A stretch of 64,000 bases of DNA from DP-19 sp036496285 (lineage in GTDB: Bacteria > Desulfobacterota > Binatia > UTPRO1). Below, one piece after another: positions 17,969 through 27,634 of this stretch (positions are counted from its first letter, which is position 1; every line of letters begins with the position of its first letter). The stretch is from NCBI GenBank assembly GCA_036496285.1, contig DASXLI010000109.1, positions 1 to 64,000 on the forward strand. Direction: 5' to 3'. A program made the translations under genes and the position numbers. Under the pieces are notes generated by a model. That model had not been told where the DNA came from. It saw only the letters and a program-made list of their open reading frames with translations, and ran no database searches.

Positions 17969-18952
17969 TCATCCAGGGCTCGCGGGAAAGACGTGACATG
18001 CGACCGCGTGCTCGTGGGCCCCCGTCTCGAGCCGCGGCACCTCGACCCGGCAACGCGCTTCCGCATAGGGGCAGCGCGGGTGGAAGGCGCAGCCAGCAGG
18101 CGGATTGATCGGGCTCGGCACGTCGCCGCCGAGCCGCACGCGCTCCTTGCGCGCACCGGGACGAGGGTCGGGCACGGCGGAGAGCAGCGCCCGTGTATAG
18201 GGATGCCGCGGATTTGCGTACAGCTCCTCGCGTGGCGCCTGCTCCACGATCTTGCCGAGGTACATGACCGCCACCCGGTGGCTCACGTGCTCGACGACGC
18301 GCAGGTCGTGCGAGATGAAGAGGTATGCGAGCTCCATCTCCTCCTGCAGCTCGCGCAGCAGATTCAGCACCTGGGCCTGGATCGAGATGTCGAGCGCCGA
18401 GACGGGCTCGTCCGCGACGATGAAGCGCGGCCCGACGGCCAGCGCCCGTGCGATGCCGATGCGCTGGCGCTGCCCGCCGCTGAACTCGTGCGGGTAGCGG
18501 TCGAAGTGCTCGGGACTGAGCCCGACCCGGGTCAGCAGCTCGTCGACCCGGCGCCGCTTCTCCGGGCCGCGCGCGAGGTCGTGGATCTCGATGCCCTCCG
18601 CGACGATCGCACCGACGCGCATGCGCGGGTTCAGCGACGCGTAGGGATCCTGGAAGACGATCTGCATCTCACGGCGCGTGCGGCGCAGCTCCGCGCTCGA
18701 CAGCGCCAGCACGTCGCGGCCGTCGAACGTCACCGTTCCGGCCGTCGGCTCGATGAGGCGCAGGACGCAGCGGCCGAGCGTCGATTTGCCGCAGCCCGAC
18801 TCGCCGACGACCCCGAGGGTCTCGCCGCGGCGGATCGCCAGATCGACGCCGTCGACGGCCCGGATGATCGCGCGCGCGCGGCCGAAGAATCCGCCGCCGA
18901 GCGTGAACTCCTTGCGCAGCCCGCGGACCTCGACGAGCGGCGCCTCGCTCAT
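17969..18952 (-). CDS. Oligopeptide/dipeptide ABC importer ATPase (OppF/DppF type)
   Basis: A 327-residue ABC ATPase. Walker A is GESGCGKST, signature FSGGQRQRIGIARAL, Walker B FIVADEPVSALD, switch His SHDL. The C-terminal OppF-type extension has the Cys-rich GCAFHPRCPYAEARC, known in this family to bind a 4Fe-4S cluster. It pairs with the OppD-type ATPase just upstream (ATGA overlap) to energise the OppBC channel. Confidence 0.93.
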   Translation of the reverse strand: MSEAPLVEVRGLRKEFTLGGGFFGRARAIIRAVDGVDLAIRRGETLGVVGESGCGKSTLGRCVLRLIEPTAGTVTFDGRDVLALSSAELRRTRREMQIVFQDPYASLNPRMRVGAIVAEGIEIHDLARGPEKRRRVDELLTRVGLSPEHFDRYPHEFSGGQRQRIGIARALAVGPRFIVADEPVSALDISIQAQVLNLLRELQEEMELAYLFISHDLRVVEHVSHRVAVMYLGKIVEQAPREELYANPRHPYTRALLSAVPDPRPGARKERVRLGGDVPSPINPPAGCAFHPRCPYAEARCRVEVPRLETGAHEHAVACHVFPASPG

Positions 18953-19941
18953 ACGCGGATGCACGCCGCCAGATGCGCGGGCGCCTTCTCCTCGAGCGGC
19001 GGGTCGACCGCCCCGCACTGGTCGATCGCGCGCGGGCAGCGATCGCGGAAACGGCAGCCGCTCGGCAGCCGCAGGAGGCTCGGCACGGTGCCCGGCAGCG
19101 CCTTCAGATAGCGGTCCGGGCCGCCGAGGCGGCCGACCGCGTCCATCAGCGCGACCGTGTAGGGATGGCACGGACGCTCGAAGACGTCGCGCATCGTGCC
19201 GTGCTCGACGATCCGGCCGGCATACATCACCGCGACGTCGTCCGCCTGCTCCGCGACGATGCCGAGATCGTGGGTGATCAGCAACATCGCCATGCCGAGG
19301 CGCTCGCGCAGGCTCCGCAGCAGGTCGAGGATCTGCGCCTGGATGGTGACGTCCAGGGCGGTCGTCGGCTCGTCGGCGATGAGCAGGCTGGGCTCGCAGG
19401 CGAGCGCCATCGCGATCATCGCGCGCTGCCGCATGCCGCCCGAGAGCTCGTGCGGGTAGCTGTCGGCGCGGCGCTCCGGGTCGGCGATCTCGACCAGGCG
19501 GAGCGACTCGACGACCCGCGCGCGGGTCGCAGCACGGCCGAGGCCCTGGTGCAGGCGGATCGCCTCCGCGATCTGGTTGCCGATCGTGAAGACCGGGTTC
19601 AGCGAGGTCATGGGCTCCTGGAAGATCATGGCGATCTCCTTGCCCCGCACGTGCCGCATCTCGCGCTCGGAGAGGCTCAGCAGCTCGCGTCCCTGGTACC
19701 GGATCGACCCGCTCACGATCCGCCCCGGGGCCGTCACCAGGCGCAGGATGGAGAGCGCGGTGACGCTCTTGCCGCAGCCGGACTCGCCGACGAGCCCGAG
19801 CGTCCGTCCCGGCCGGATCGCGAAGCTCACGCCGTCGACGGCGCGCGCGACGCCCTCGGGGGTCTCGAAGTGGGTGTGGAGGTCCCGGACGTCGAGCAGC
19901 GCAGCCGCCGGATCGGGCCGGCGTCGCTCGGCGACGCTCAT
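18949..19941 (-). CDS. Oligopeptide/dipeptide ABC importer ATPase (OppD/DppD type)
   Basis: A 330-residue ABC ATPase. Walker A is GESGCGKSV, Q-loop IFQEPMTSLNP, signature LSGGMRQRAMIAMAL, Walker B LLIADEPTTALD. The C-terminal extension has GCRFRDRCPRAIDQC, the same cluster-type Cys pattern as its partner. It overlaps oppC and oppF by 4 nt each (ATGA), which favours equal synthesis of the complex. Confidence 0.93.
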   Translation of the reverse strand: MSVAERRRPDPAAALLDVRDLHTHFETPEGVARAVDGVSFAIRPGRTLGLVGESGCGKSVTALSILRLVTAPGRIVSGSIRYQGRELLSLSEREMRHVRGKEIAMIFQEPMTSLNPVFTIGNQIAEAIRLHQGLGRAATRARVVESLRLVEIADPERRADSYPHELSGGMRQRAMIAMALACEPSLLIADEPTTALDVTIQAQILDLLRSLRERLGMAMLLITHDLGIVAEQADDVAVMYAGRIVEHGTMRDVFERPCHPYTVALMDAVGRLGGPDRYLKALPGTVPSLLRLPSGCRFRDRCPRAIDQCGAVDPPLEEKAPAHLAACIRV

Positions 19942-20954
19942 CCGCGCACCCCGCTCGTGTGCGGATCGAGCGCGTCGCGCAGGTAGTCACCGAGGAAGTT
20001 GAACGCCATGATCGTCACGAAGATAAAGACCCCAGGCACCAAGATCCAGGGGAACTGGGCGATGCTCTGGACGTTCTGCGCGTCCGCGAGGAGGTTGCCC
20101 CAGCTCGCGTTCGGCTCCTGGATGCCGAGGCCGAGCAGCGACAGCGCGCTCTCGCCGAGGATGAAGCCGGGGATGCTCAAGGTCGCCGCGACGATCGTGT
20201 AGCCGAAGGTCGCCGGGATCACGTGGCGCACGATGACACGCGTGCGGCTGGCGCCGAGCGCGCGCGCCGACTGGACGTACTCGCGCTCGCGGATGGACGC
20301 CACCATGCCGCGGATGATGCGCGCGAACCCGGCCCAGCGGATGAAGCTCATGATGACGACGATCATGAAGAACGTCTGCGCCGAGCTGAGCGAGGGCGGG
20401 ATGATCGCGGCCAGCGCGAGCAGGAAGTAGAACGACGGCAGCGACATCAGCACCTCGGTGGCGCGCATGATCACCTCGTCGATCCAGCCGCCGAAGTAGC
20501 CGGCGATGGCGCCCACCACGATACCGATCGCGAAGCTGATCGCGACCCCGACCACGCCGACCGTCAGGCTGATGCGCCCGCCGTAGACGACGCGCGAGAA
20601 GAGGTCGCGCCCCAGGCCGTCGGTGCCGAGGAAGAAGACCCGGTCGTCGGGGCGCGCCGTCGTCAGCAGCACGCCGCGCGTGAGCCATGCGAGCGGCACC
20701 TCGGCATCCGTCGCCCGATAGCGCCGGCCCGCGCCGGGCACGGGCTCGAGCGCGTGCGTGTAGAGCATGCCGTCGGCGAGCCAGCGTGACGGCGCATGCA
20801 TCCGGATCGGCGACGGCGGACAGTTCGGGAACTCGCGGTGCTGGGTCGCGTAGTCGTACGGCGCGATCCACGGCGCCAGGAGCGCGCTCGCGTACAGCAG
20901 AACCAGCACGACCAGGCTGCCGATCGCCGTCCAGCTCGCCTCACGTCCTCGCAT
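19938..20954 (-). CDS. Oligopeptide-type ABC importer permease (OppC/DppC type)
   Basis: A 338-residue inner-membrane permease. One N-terminal helix (VVLVLLYASALLAPWIAPY) is followed by a long periplasmic stretch of about 85 residues before FLGTDGLGRDLFSRV. The binding-protein-dependent transport domain follows, with the EAA-type loop SARALGASRTRVIVRHVIP. The extra periplasmic stretch is longer than in E. coli OppC and is seen in some YejE-like permeases. It overlaps oppD (ATGA). Confidence 0.9.
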   Translation of the reverse strand: MRGREASWTAIGSLVVLVLLYASALLAPWIAPYDYATQHREFPNCPPSPIRMHAPSRWLADGMLYTHALEPVPGAGRRYRATDAEVPLAWLTRGVLLTTARPDDRVFFLGTDGLGRDLFSRVVYGGRISLTVGVVGVAISFAIGIVVGAIAGYFGGWIDEVIMRATEVLMSLPSFYFLLALAAIIPPSLSSAQTFFMIVVIMSFIRWAGFARIIRGMVASIREREYVQSARALGASRTRVIVRHVIPATFGYTIVAATLSIPGFILGESALSLLGLGIQEPNASWGNLLADAQNVQSIAQFPWILVPGVFIFVTIMAFNFLGDYLRDALDPHTSGVRG

Positions 20955-20959
20955 GCGCG

Positions 20960-21943
20960 CTACCGTGCCGCCTCGAGCGTCGTGAAGTCGATGCGCGGAT
21001 CGACCAGGGTGAGCGCGATGTCGGCCAGCAGGTTGCCGACCAGCAGCAGCACCGCGCTCATCAGCACGGACCCCATTACCAGATAGAGATCGAGCGAGCG
21101 CACCGCGTCGAGCATCAGCGTGCCGAGCCCCTGCAGGTTCATCACCGCCTCGACCAGCGCCGCGCCGCCGAGCAGCGTGCCGAGCTCGTAGCCCGCGAGG
21201 GTGACGAAGGGGTTCAGCGCGTTGCGCAGGATGTGCTTGCCCACCACGCGCCATTCGGGGAGCCCCTTGGCGCGCGCGGTCCGCACGTACTCGGCGTGCT
21301 GGATCTCGAGAACGTTGCTGCGCATGAGGCGCATCAGGCTCGCCATGCCGCCGGTGCCGAGCACGATGACCGGCAGGACGAGATGTTGCAGGCGGTCGCC
21401 GACACGTTCGAGCGGCGACAGCATCGGGTAGTCGAACGACGTCGTGCCACCGACCGGAAACCACCCCGTCTCGAGCGCCAGGTACATCAGCAGGAAGGCG
21501 AGGAAGAAGCTCGGCACCGACATGCCGAGGAAGGACAGGAACGAGAGGCTGCGGTCGGTGACGGAGCCGCGGCGGAGCGCGACGATCGTGCCGACGGGAA
21601 TCGCCAGCGCCCACGTGAACGCCATGCTCGCGACCGCCAGGATCACCGTGTTGGCGGCGCGCGCGGCAATGAGATCGAGCACCCCGACGCGGTAGGCGAT
21701 GGAGATGCCGAGGTCGAGATGGACCACGCGCCACACCCAGCGCAGATAGCGCACCACGAGCGGCTGCCCGTAGCCGAACTCGATCTCCATCTGGCTGATC
21801 ACGTCGGGCGAGATCGAGGGGTTCAACCGCAACGTCGAGAAGAAGTCGCCGGGCGCGAGGGCCACGACGACGAACGAAAGGAAGGTGATGCCGACGAGCA
21901 GCGGGACCATCTGCAGCAGCCGGCGGAGGACGAAGCGCGCCAT
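20960..21943 (-). CDS. Oligopeptide-type ABC importer permease (OppB/DppB type)
   Basis: A 327-residue permease with an N-terminal helix beginning MARFVLRRLLQMVPLLVGIT, the periplasmic PxxFGYGQPLVVRY segment and about five further helices. The EAA loop is TARAKGLPEWRVVGKHILRNA. It forms the channel with OppC. Starts 5 nt after the oppA stop and ends 5 nt before oppC. Confidence 0.92.
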   Translation of the reverse strand: MARFVLRRLLQMVPLLVGITFLSFVVVALAPGDFFSTLRLNPSISPDVISQMEIEFGYGQPLVVRYLRWVWRVVHLDLGISIAYRVGVLDLIAARAANTVILAVASMAFTWALAIPVGTIVALRRGSVTDRSLSFLSFLGMSVPSFFLAFLLMYLALETGWFPVGGTTSFDYPMLSPLERVGDRLQHLVLPVIVLGTGGMASLMRLMRSNVLEIQHAEYVRTARAKGLPEWRVVGKHILRNALNPFVTLAGYELGTLLGGAALVEAVMNLQGLGTLMLDAVRSLDLYLVMGSVLMSAVLLLVGNLLADIALTLVDPRIDFTTLEAAR

Positions 21944-21948
21944 GACGC

Positions 21949-23652
21949 TCAGGGACGGATGGCGATGCGCTCCGGACGGTACGGTCCCCAGACCGTGAGA
22001 TCGAAGCCGTCGAGGTAGGACTTGTAGGCGACGAACTGTTCCTGGCGCACGAGCTGGATGAGCGGCAGCTGCTGCTGCAGAATCTCCTGGACGCGCCAGT
22101 AGTGGAGCTTGCGCTTCTCGACGTCGAGCTCGCGCGCCCCGAGGTCGAGCTCGTGGTCGATCTCGGCCTCCCACGCCGTCGCCGGATGCTCCTGGTTCGG
22201 CTGCCAGAGGTGCAGGTTGCCAGAGGAGCGCAGCAGGTTGGACGCGTTGTGCGGCTCGACACCGCCGGTGAAGCCCATGACCATCGCGTCCCAGTCGTAG
22301 TTGGTCGAGAGCTTCTCGACGAGGGTCGTGAACTCGAGCGGCCGGTAGTTCACCTTGATGCCGAGCTTGGTCCAATCCTCGACCAGGATCGAGCAGAGGC
22401 GCTCGCGCACCTGGTTGCCGGCGTTGGTGGAGAGGTCGAACTGCAGGGGGTTGCCGTGCGCGTCCTCGCGGACGCCGTCGCCGTCGCGATCGACGTAGCC
22501 GCCGTCGGTCAGGAGCGCGCGCGCGTGCTCGAGATCGTAGTCATACGGCTTCAGGTCCGGGTCGTAGAAGATCTTGTTCTCGGGGGAGATGGCCGAGGTC
22601 GCCCGCTCGCCGTGCCCGAAGTAGGTGTTCGCGACCATGCTCTTCGCGTCGACCGCATGCGCGATCGCCTGCAGGAAGTGCGGATCGGTGAACCAGTCGA
22701 GCTTCGGGTCGCGCGTGCCGTCCCGCAGGTAGTGCGCCGGGTTGCGGTTGAAGCTGACGAACAGCATGCCGGTGTCGAGGCCGATGCGCTGCAGGGTCAC
22801 CCCGAGCTTCTCGGCGCGGCCGCGGATGTCGTCGATCTCCTCGGGCCGCGGCGAGTAGTAGTGCAGCTGGTTGTCGAGGAACTTGAGGTACATCGTGTTC
22901 TGATCGGGCACGATCAGGATCGCTTCCTCGGCGATACGCGGCAGGCGGCCGCCGCTCTCGTCCTTCATCCACCAGCCGTCCCAGCGCTTGTACTGGAGGA
23001 GCTGCGCCTGGACGTAGCGCACCATGCGGTACGGCCCGGTGCCGACGATCTTCTCGGGCGGCGTGTCGATGCCCCACATCTGGTTGAAGGTGCCGTCGGC
23101 GAGCGGCTTCCCGAGGATGTGCTTCGGCAGGATGCCGAAGCCGATGCTGTTGAGGAGGGGCGCGAACGGCTCCGCCAGGCGCAACCGCACCGTCTGCGCA
23201 TCGACGGCCTCGGCCTCGATGCGCTTCCCGCCGACGGTGAGCACGTGCTTCAGGCTGTTCGGCACCTTCGGGTCGTAGATCGCGTCGAAGGTGAAGACGA
23301 CGTCGTCCGCCGTGAACGGCTCGCCGTCGTGCCAGCGCACGCCGGGCCGCAGGTGGAAGGTCCAGGTCGTGCCCGCGTCGTCGTGCTCCCAGCTCGTCGC
23401 CAGCATGCCCTCCGGAAGGACCGTGTGCGGATCGAGCCGGACGAGCCCCTCGAAGATCTCGCTGACCGCGGTGGAGGAGGCGTTGTCGACCGAGAGCAGC
23501 GGGTTGAAGGTCTTCGGATCGCTGATCGTCGCCGTGACCAGGCGGTCGCCCTGCCGCAGGCGATCGCCACCGGCGCCGCTCCGGCAGCCGCCGGCGGCCG
23601 CCACCACGACGAGCCCGACGACGGCGAGCGCGCGGCGCACGACGCGGCTCAT
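21949..23652 (-). CDS. Peptide/nickel-type extracellular solute-binding lipoprotein (SBP family 5)
   Basis: A 567-residue substrate-binding protein. The lipoprotein signal ends in AAAGGC. The family-5 signature region is FEGLVRLDPHTVLPEGMLATSW, and HDGEPFTADDVVFTFD and GTGPYRMVRY follow. It captures an oligopeptide or similar ligand in the periplasm for OppBCDF. The start at 23652 overlaps the upstream lipoprotein stop (ATGA). The ligand is not predictable; muropeptides are one option for such importers. Confidence 0.92.
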   Translation of the reverse strand: MSRVVRRALAVVGLVVVAAAGGCRSGAGGDRLRQGDRLVTATISDPKTFNPLLSVDNASSTAVSEIFEGLVRLDPHTVLPEGMLATSWEHDDAGTTWTFHLRPGVRWHDGEPFTADDVVFTFDAIYDPKVPNSLKHVLTVGGKRIEAEAVDAQTVRLRLAEPFAPLLNSIGFGILPKHILGKPLADGTFNQMWGIDTPPEKIVGTGPYRMVRYVQAQLLQYKRWDGWWMKDESGGRLPRIAEEAILIVPDQNTMYLKFLDNQLHYYSPRPEEIDDIRGRAEKLGVTLQRIGLDTGMLFVSFNRNPAHYLRDGTRDPKLDWFTDPHFLQAIAHAVDAKSMVANTYFGHGERATSAISPENKIFYDPDLKPYDYDLEHARALLTDGGYVDRDGDGVREDAHGNPLQFDLSTNAGNQVRERLCSILVEDWTKLGIKVNYRPLEFTTLVEKLSTNYDWDAMVMGFTGGVEPHNASNLLRSSGNLHLWQPNQEHPATAWEAEIDHELDLGARELDVEKRKLHYWRVQEILQQQLPLIQLVRQEQFVAYKSYLDGFDLTVWGPYRPERIAIRP

Positions 23653-24488
23653 GACGCTCCTTGCGTGTAGCGCTCGAGCGGCATCTCCTCCACCCCCTCC
23701 CGTACCGGAAACGCGAACGCGTCGTCGCGCACGACGGCGTTCGGCGTCGGCGGCTCCCAGCGCACGTGGACGCGCCGGCCCGCCGGCTCGAGACGCATGT
23801 CGACGTCGAGCGGCAGCGTGACGCTGCCGATCGTGCGATAATCGGCAAACGCGATCCGCAGCATCTGGTTCGTCCCGTCGAGCGTGGTCTCGCACGCGAC
23901 CGGGTTCGGCCCGTCGCCCGCGTACCAGAGCTCCTGCCGCCCGCCGGCGATCGGCACGTGCACGCGCACGAGGCCGGCGCTCTCATCGTACGCGATCGCC
24001 GCGGCACCGGTCGCCTGGCGCTCGGGCGGCAGACCCGCGAGCGCGGCATCGATGTCGGCGACGCCGAGCGGCACTCCCACCCAGGCGCCGATGCTCGAGG
24101 CCGTCGCCGGGCCGCGGTACGTGCGGTGGTCGCGCCGCACCCACACCGCCAGCTCGCGCGCGTTGGCGGTCACGACGGCGAGAGCCCCGATCGGCGAGAG
24201 GATCTCGAGGCGGAAGCGGTCGGGCGGCGCCACCACGACCGCGTGACGGGAGCCGAGCTTCTCCTCGGCGCTCTCGTACGAGATGTGGGCGAAGCCCCGG
24301 AGGGTCGTGACGGCGCGGCGCCGCGCCGCAACCTGGGCAAGCAGGACGTCCGGCTTCGGGAGGATGCCCGTCCATTGCGGACGCGGCCGCGCCGGGCGGC
24401 AGCCGGCGGCGGCCACGAGCGCGACAAGCGCCACCAGCACTGTCCGGGTGAGCGCGATCGCCGGGCGGCGATCACGAGCCCGTGTCAC
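23649..24488 (-). CDS. LolB/DUF4292-like outer-membrane lipoprotein
   Basis: A 279-residue protein from a GTG, with a lipobox LVAAAGC. The body resembles the LolA/LolB half-barrel fold: RGFAHISYES, HAVVVAPPDRFRLEILSPIGALAVV, FADYRTIGSVTLPLDVDM. Such proteins bind acyl chains and take part in lipoprotein or lipid insertion at the outer membrane. It starts 17 nt inside the 3' end of the TPR lipoprotein gene and overlaps the binding-protein gene by 4 nt, so it belongs to one operon. A similar lipoprotein occurs in the cluster at 55 kb. Confidence 0.7.
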   Translation of the reverse strand: MTRARDRRPAIALTRTVLVALVALVAAAGCRPARPRPQWTGILPKPDVLLAQVAARRRAVTTLRGFAHISYESAEEKLGSRHAVVVAPPDRFRLEILSPIGALAVVTANARELAVWVRRDHRTYRGPATASSIGAWVGVPLGVADIDAALAGLPPERQATGAAAIAYDESAGLVRVHVPIAGGRQELWYAGDGPNPVACETTLDGTNQMLRIAFADYRTIGSVTLPLDVDMRLEPAGRRVHVRWEPPTPNAVVRDDAFAFPVREGVEEMPLERYTQGAS

Positions 24489-26244
24489 TCGTCCGCGTTC
24501 CCGCTCCGAGCAGCTCGAGCTTGCCCTTCAGGCGGTCGATCTGCTCCGGCTCCTTGGCCTTGTGCAGCGCCTCCGTGTAGACGCGAATCGCCTCGCGCGG
24601 GCGCCCGACCTTCTCGTAGGCGTCGCCGAGGTGCTCGGTCACGGTGGGGTCCTCGCCCGCGAGCTCGATGGCGTGCTCCAACGTATCGACGGCGCGCTGG
24701 TAGTCGCCGCGCTGGTAGTACACCCAGGCCAGCGAGTCGATGTAGAAGCCGTCGTTCGGCTCGATGGCGAGCGCGCGGCGGATGAGGTTCTCGGCCTCGT
24801 CGAGACGGTTGCCCTGCTCGGCGTAGGTATAGCCGAGGTAGTTGAGCGCCGCCGCATTCTGCGGGTTGATCGCGATCGCCCGCTGCATCAGCTCGATCGC
24901 CTTCGGCTTGTTCTTGGCCTCGTCGTAGAGGGCGCCGAGGCTGAAGAGCTGCTTGTCGTCGTTCTGGTCGATCGCGACCGCCTCTTCGAGCGCCGCGATC
25001 GCCTTCGGGTAGTTCTTCTGCTCGCGGTAGACGGAGCCCATGTAGCTCAGCAGATCCGCGTTCCGGCCCTTCACCGAGAGCGCGTGCTCGAGCTCGGCGA
25101 TCGCCTGCGCGTTCTTGCCCTGCTTCTGGTAGATCGCGGCGATCTGCACGCGGCTGTCGACGTAGTACTCCGCCTCCGGCTTGATCTTCTCGAAGATGTC
25201 GATGGCCTTCGAGTACTCCTTGGTCTCGGCGTAGACCGAGCCGAGGTAGTAGCGCACCCGGTCGTTGTCGGGCTCCGCCGCCAGCACGAGGTTCAGCTCG
25301 GTCGCGGCGCGGTCGTACTCACCCTTCTCGAAGTAGATGAGCGCGATCTTGATGCGCGTCTCCTCGGGATCGGTCTCGATCGTCTCGAGGGCGTGGAACT
25401 GGAGCAGCGCCTCGTCGAGCTTCTTCTGGCCGATGTACAGGCCGCCGAGGCGCTTGCGGACGAGCGCGCTGTTCGGGTTGGCGGCGAGGATCTGCTGGTA
25501 GAGCTCGATCGCGCGCCCGTACTGCTTCTGCAGCTCGTAGAGCGTTGCGAGATCCATGAGGATCAGCTCGGACTGCGGATTGCGCTTGAGCGCCTCGCGG
25601 TAGTAGCGCTCCGCCCTGTCGAAGTGTCCCGCGGTCGCGTTCACGCGGCCGAGGTAGTAGTAGCCGAGCACCGACTGCGGGTTCAGGCGGATCAGCTTCT
25701 CGAGCGTCGCCACCGCCTCGTCGTACTTGCCCTGCTTGCCGTAGAGCGCGCCGAGATAGAGGTAGGCCTCCTGATTCTCGGGCTCGAGACGCAGGACGTG
25801 CAGATACTGATCGGCGGCCTCGTCGGGACGGTTCAGCGCGGAGAGGATGCCCGCGAGCAGCAGGCGGCCCTCGGTGTTGTCGGGCCGCATGTCGACGACG
25901 CTCTGGCAGTGCTGCAGCGCCTCTTCCAACGCGCCCTTGCGTACGAGCAGCATGGCGAGCCGGAGCTGCAGGAGCGGACTCGATGGATCGTTGTCGACGG
26001 CGTCACGGAAGGCGCGCAGTGCGACCTCGTAGTTGCCGTCGTTCAGCGCGACCTCGCCGGTGAGGAAGCTTCCCATGGCGCGCACCTTCGGCGGCTGCGC
26101 CTCGGGCTGTCCCGGCGAGACGCCGGCGCGCGGATCCCAGGCGAGATGCGCTGGTGGCGGCGGAAGCTGACGATGCGGAAGTCCGCAGCCGGCGGCGAGA
26201 AGCAGCCCCGCGATCACCAAGCCGAGGCGGACGGTGGGATACAT
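24472..26244 (-). CDS. TPR-repeat lipoprotein
   Basis: A 590-residue protein with lipobox LLLAAGC and then about 14-16 TPR units (for example ALNYLGYTYAEQGNRLDEA). TPR superhelices mount protein complexes; this one should hang from the inner or outer membrane in the periplasm. The repeats are uniform in spacing at 34 residues. The ATG at 26244 is chosen over 26268 because it directly precedes the signal peptide. It is encoded 96 nt after ispH and overlaps the next lipoprotein gene, suggesting a joint role at the envelope. Confidence 0.85.
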   Translation of the reverse strand: MYPTVRLGLVIAGLLLAAGCGLPHRQLPPPPAHLAWDPRAGVSPGQPEAQPPKVRAMGSFLTGEVALNDGNYEVALRAFRDAVDNDPSSPLLQLRLAMLLVRKGALEEALQHCQSVVDMRPDNTEGRLLLAGILSALNRPDEAADQYLHVLRLEPENQEAYLYLGALYGKQGKYDEAVATLEKLIRLNPQSVLGYYYLGRVNATAGHFDRAERYYREALKRNPQSELILMDLATLYELQKQYGRAIELYQQILAANPNSALVRKRLGGLYIGQKKLDEALLQFHALETIETDPEETRIKIALIYFEKGEYDRAATELNLVLAAEPDNDRVRYYLGSVYAETKEYSKAIDIFEKIKPEAEYYVDSRVQIAAIYQKQGKNAQAIAELEHALSVKGRNADLLSYMGSVYREQKNYPKAIAALEEAVAIDQNDDKQLFSLGALYDEAKNKPKAIELMQRAIAINPQNAAALNYLGYTYAEQGNRLDEAENLIRRALAIEPNDGFYIDSLAWVYYQRGDYQRAVDTLEHAIELAGEDPTVTEHLGDAYEKVGRPREAIRVYTEALHKAKEPEQIDRLKGKLELLGAGTRTSDTGS

Positions 26245-26339
26245 GGTGGTAAGTAGCGAAGGTAGCACGCGCTTTCGGCGACGGTCAACGCACTACGTCG
26301 AAGCCGATGCCGCAGCGCACGCGCTACGTCACTTGCAGG

Positions 26340-27185
26340 TCAACTGCCGTTCAGGCCCTCGAGACGCTCGATGACCTGATCCATCAGCCAGCCAGGTGTC
26401 GAGGCGCCTGCGGTCACGCCGATGTTGTCGAAGCCCTTCACCCACTGCGGGTCGAGCTCGGTCGCGTCCTCGATGTGGTAGGCGGTCGCGCCCTCCTCGC
26501 GGCACACCTCGGCGAGGTGGCGGGTGTTCGAGCTGTTCTTGCCGCCGACGACGATCACGACCTGGACGTCGCGCGCCAGCTCGCGTGCGGCCTCCTGGCG
26601 CTCGATCGTGGGATTGCAGATGGTGTTAAAGATCTTCACCTCTTTGCAGCGCGGCGCGAGCTCGGCGAGGAGCGCCGCGAGGAGCTCCGTCTCCTGCGTC
26701 GTCTGCACGACGACGCCGATGCGCTTCGGCAGGTGGACGTTCTTCACGTCCTCGGGGTGCTCGATGACGGTGGCCTTGCCGCCGGCGTGCCCGATCGTGC
26801 CGATGACCTCGGGGTGGCGGGGGTTGCCGAAGATCACCAGGTGGTAGCCCTCCTGGACGAGCTGCTTCGCCTTGTTCTGCACGAGGGTGACCAGCGGGCA
26901 CGTGGCGTCGACGACGTTCAGGCCCTTCGCGGCCGCCTGCTGGTAGGTCTCCGGCGGGACGCCGTGCGTGCGGATGATGACGGTGCCCGAGTCCATCTCG
27001 TCGAGGCCGTTCACCGACTGCACGCCCTTCTCCTCGAGCGACTGGACGACGTGCGGATTGTGGATGATCGGCCCGAGCGTGCGGACCGTCTCGCCGGGAT
27101 GCGCCGACGCCGTATCGGTGACGATGTCGAGCGCGCGCTCGACGCCCCAGCAGTACCCCGCGTGCACGGCCTTCCGTATCTTCAT
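26340..27185 (-). CDS. ispH: 4-hydroxy-3-methylbut-2-enyl diphosphate reductase
   Basis: A 281-residue LytB/IspH. The three iron-sulfur Cys are in AGYCWGVERA (residue 12), DATCPLV and NTICNPT. The substrate-site His and Glu are in IIHNPHVV and TTQETEL. It makes IPP and DMAPP in the last step of the MEP pathway. The start overlaps the moaE stop (ATGA), so it is read from the molybdopterin transcript. Confidence 0.96.
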   Translation of the reverse strand: MKIRKAVHAGYCWGVERALDIVTDTASAHPGETVRTLGPIIHNPHVVQSLEEKGVQSVNGLDEMDSGTVIIRTHGVPPETYQQAAAKGLNVVDATCPLVTLVQNKAKQLVQEGYHLVIFGNPRHPEVIGTIGHAGGKATVIEHPEDVKNVHLPKRIGVVVQTTQETELLAALLAELAPRCKEVKIFNTICNPTIERQEAARELARDVQVVIVVGGKNSSNTRHLAEVCREEGATAYHIEDATELDPQWVKGFDNIGVTAGASTPGWLMDQVIERLEGLNGS

Positions 27186-27634
27186 CCCCTGCCCTCGTCT
27201 CTCTGCGCGGCGTGCTCGTGCTGCGCCTGGCAAGCGCCGATCCAGCGTGTGCCATCGGCGTAGTGCTCCTTCTTCCAGATCGGCACCTGCGCCTTCAGCG
27301 TGTCGATGCCGTAGCGGCAGGCGGCGAAGGCCTCCTCGCGGTGCGGCGCGGCGACCGCGATCGCGACGCTCGCCTCCTCGACCGGGACGACCCCGATGCG
27401 GTGCACCATCGCGACCCCGAGCACCGGCCACCGCCGGCGGATTTCGGCGCCGATCGCCGCCATCTCGCTCGCCGCCATGTCGTCGTAGGCCTCGTACTCG
27501 AGACGCTCGACCCGCCGCCCGTCGTTCTCGTCGCGCGTGGTGCCGACGAAGAGGGCGAGCCCGCCCGCCCCCGGATGGGCGACGTCCGCCATCACGGCGG
27601 CGAGATCGATCGGATCGGACGTGATCACGTACAC
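27182..27634 (-). CDS. moaE: Molybdopterin synthase large subunit
   Basis: A 150-residue MoaE with FVGTTRDENDGRRVERLEYEAY, VHRIGVVPVEEASV, and the active-site region PIWKKEHYADGTRWI. It transfers two sulfurs from the MoaD C-terminus to precursor Z. It starts at a GTG 10 nt inside the end of moaD and overlaps ispH by 4 nt. Confidence 0.93.
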   Translation of the reverse strand: MYVITSDPIDLAAVMADVAHPGAGGLALFVGTTRDENDGRRVERLEYEAYDDMAASEMAAIGAEIRRRWPVLGVAMVHRIGVVPVEEASVAIAVAAPHREEAFAACRYGIDTLKAQVPIWKKEHYADGTRWIGACQAQHEHAAQRDEGRG

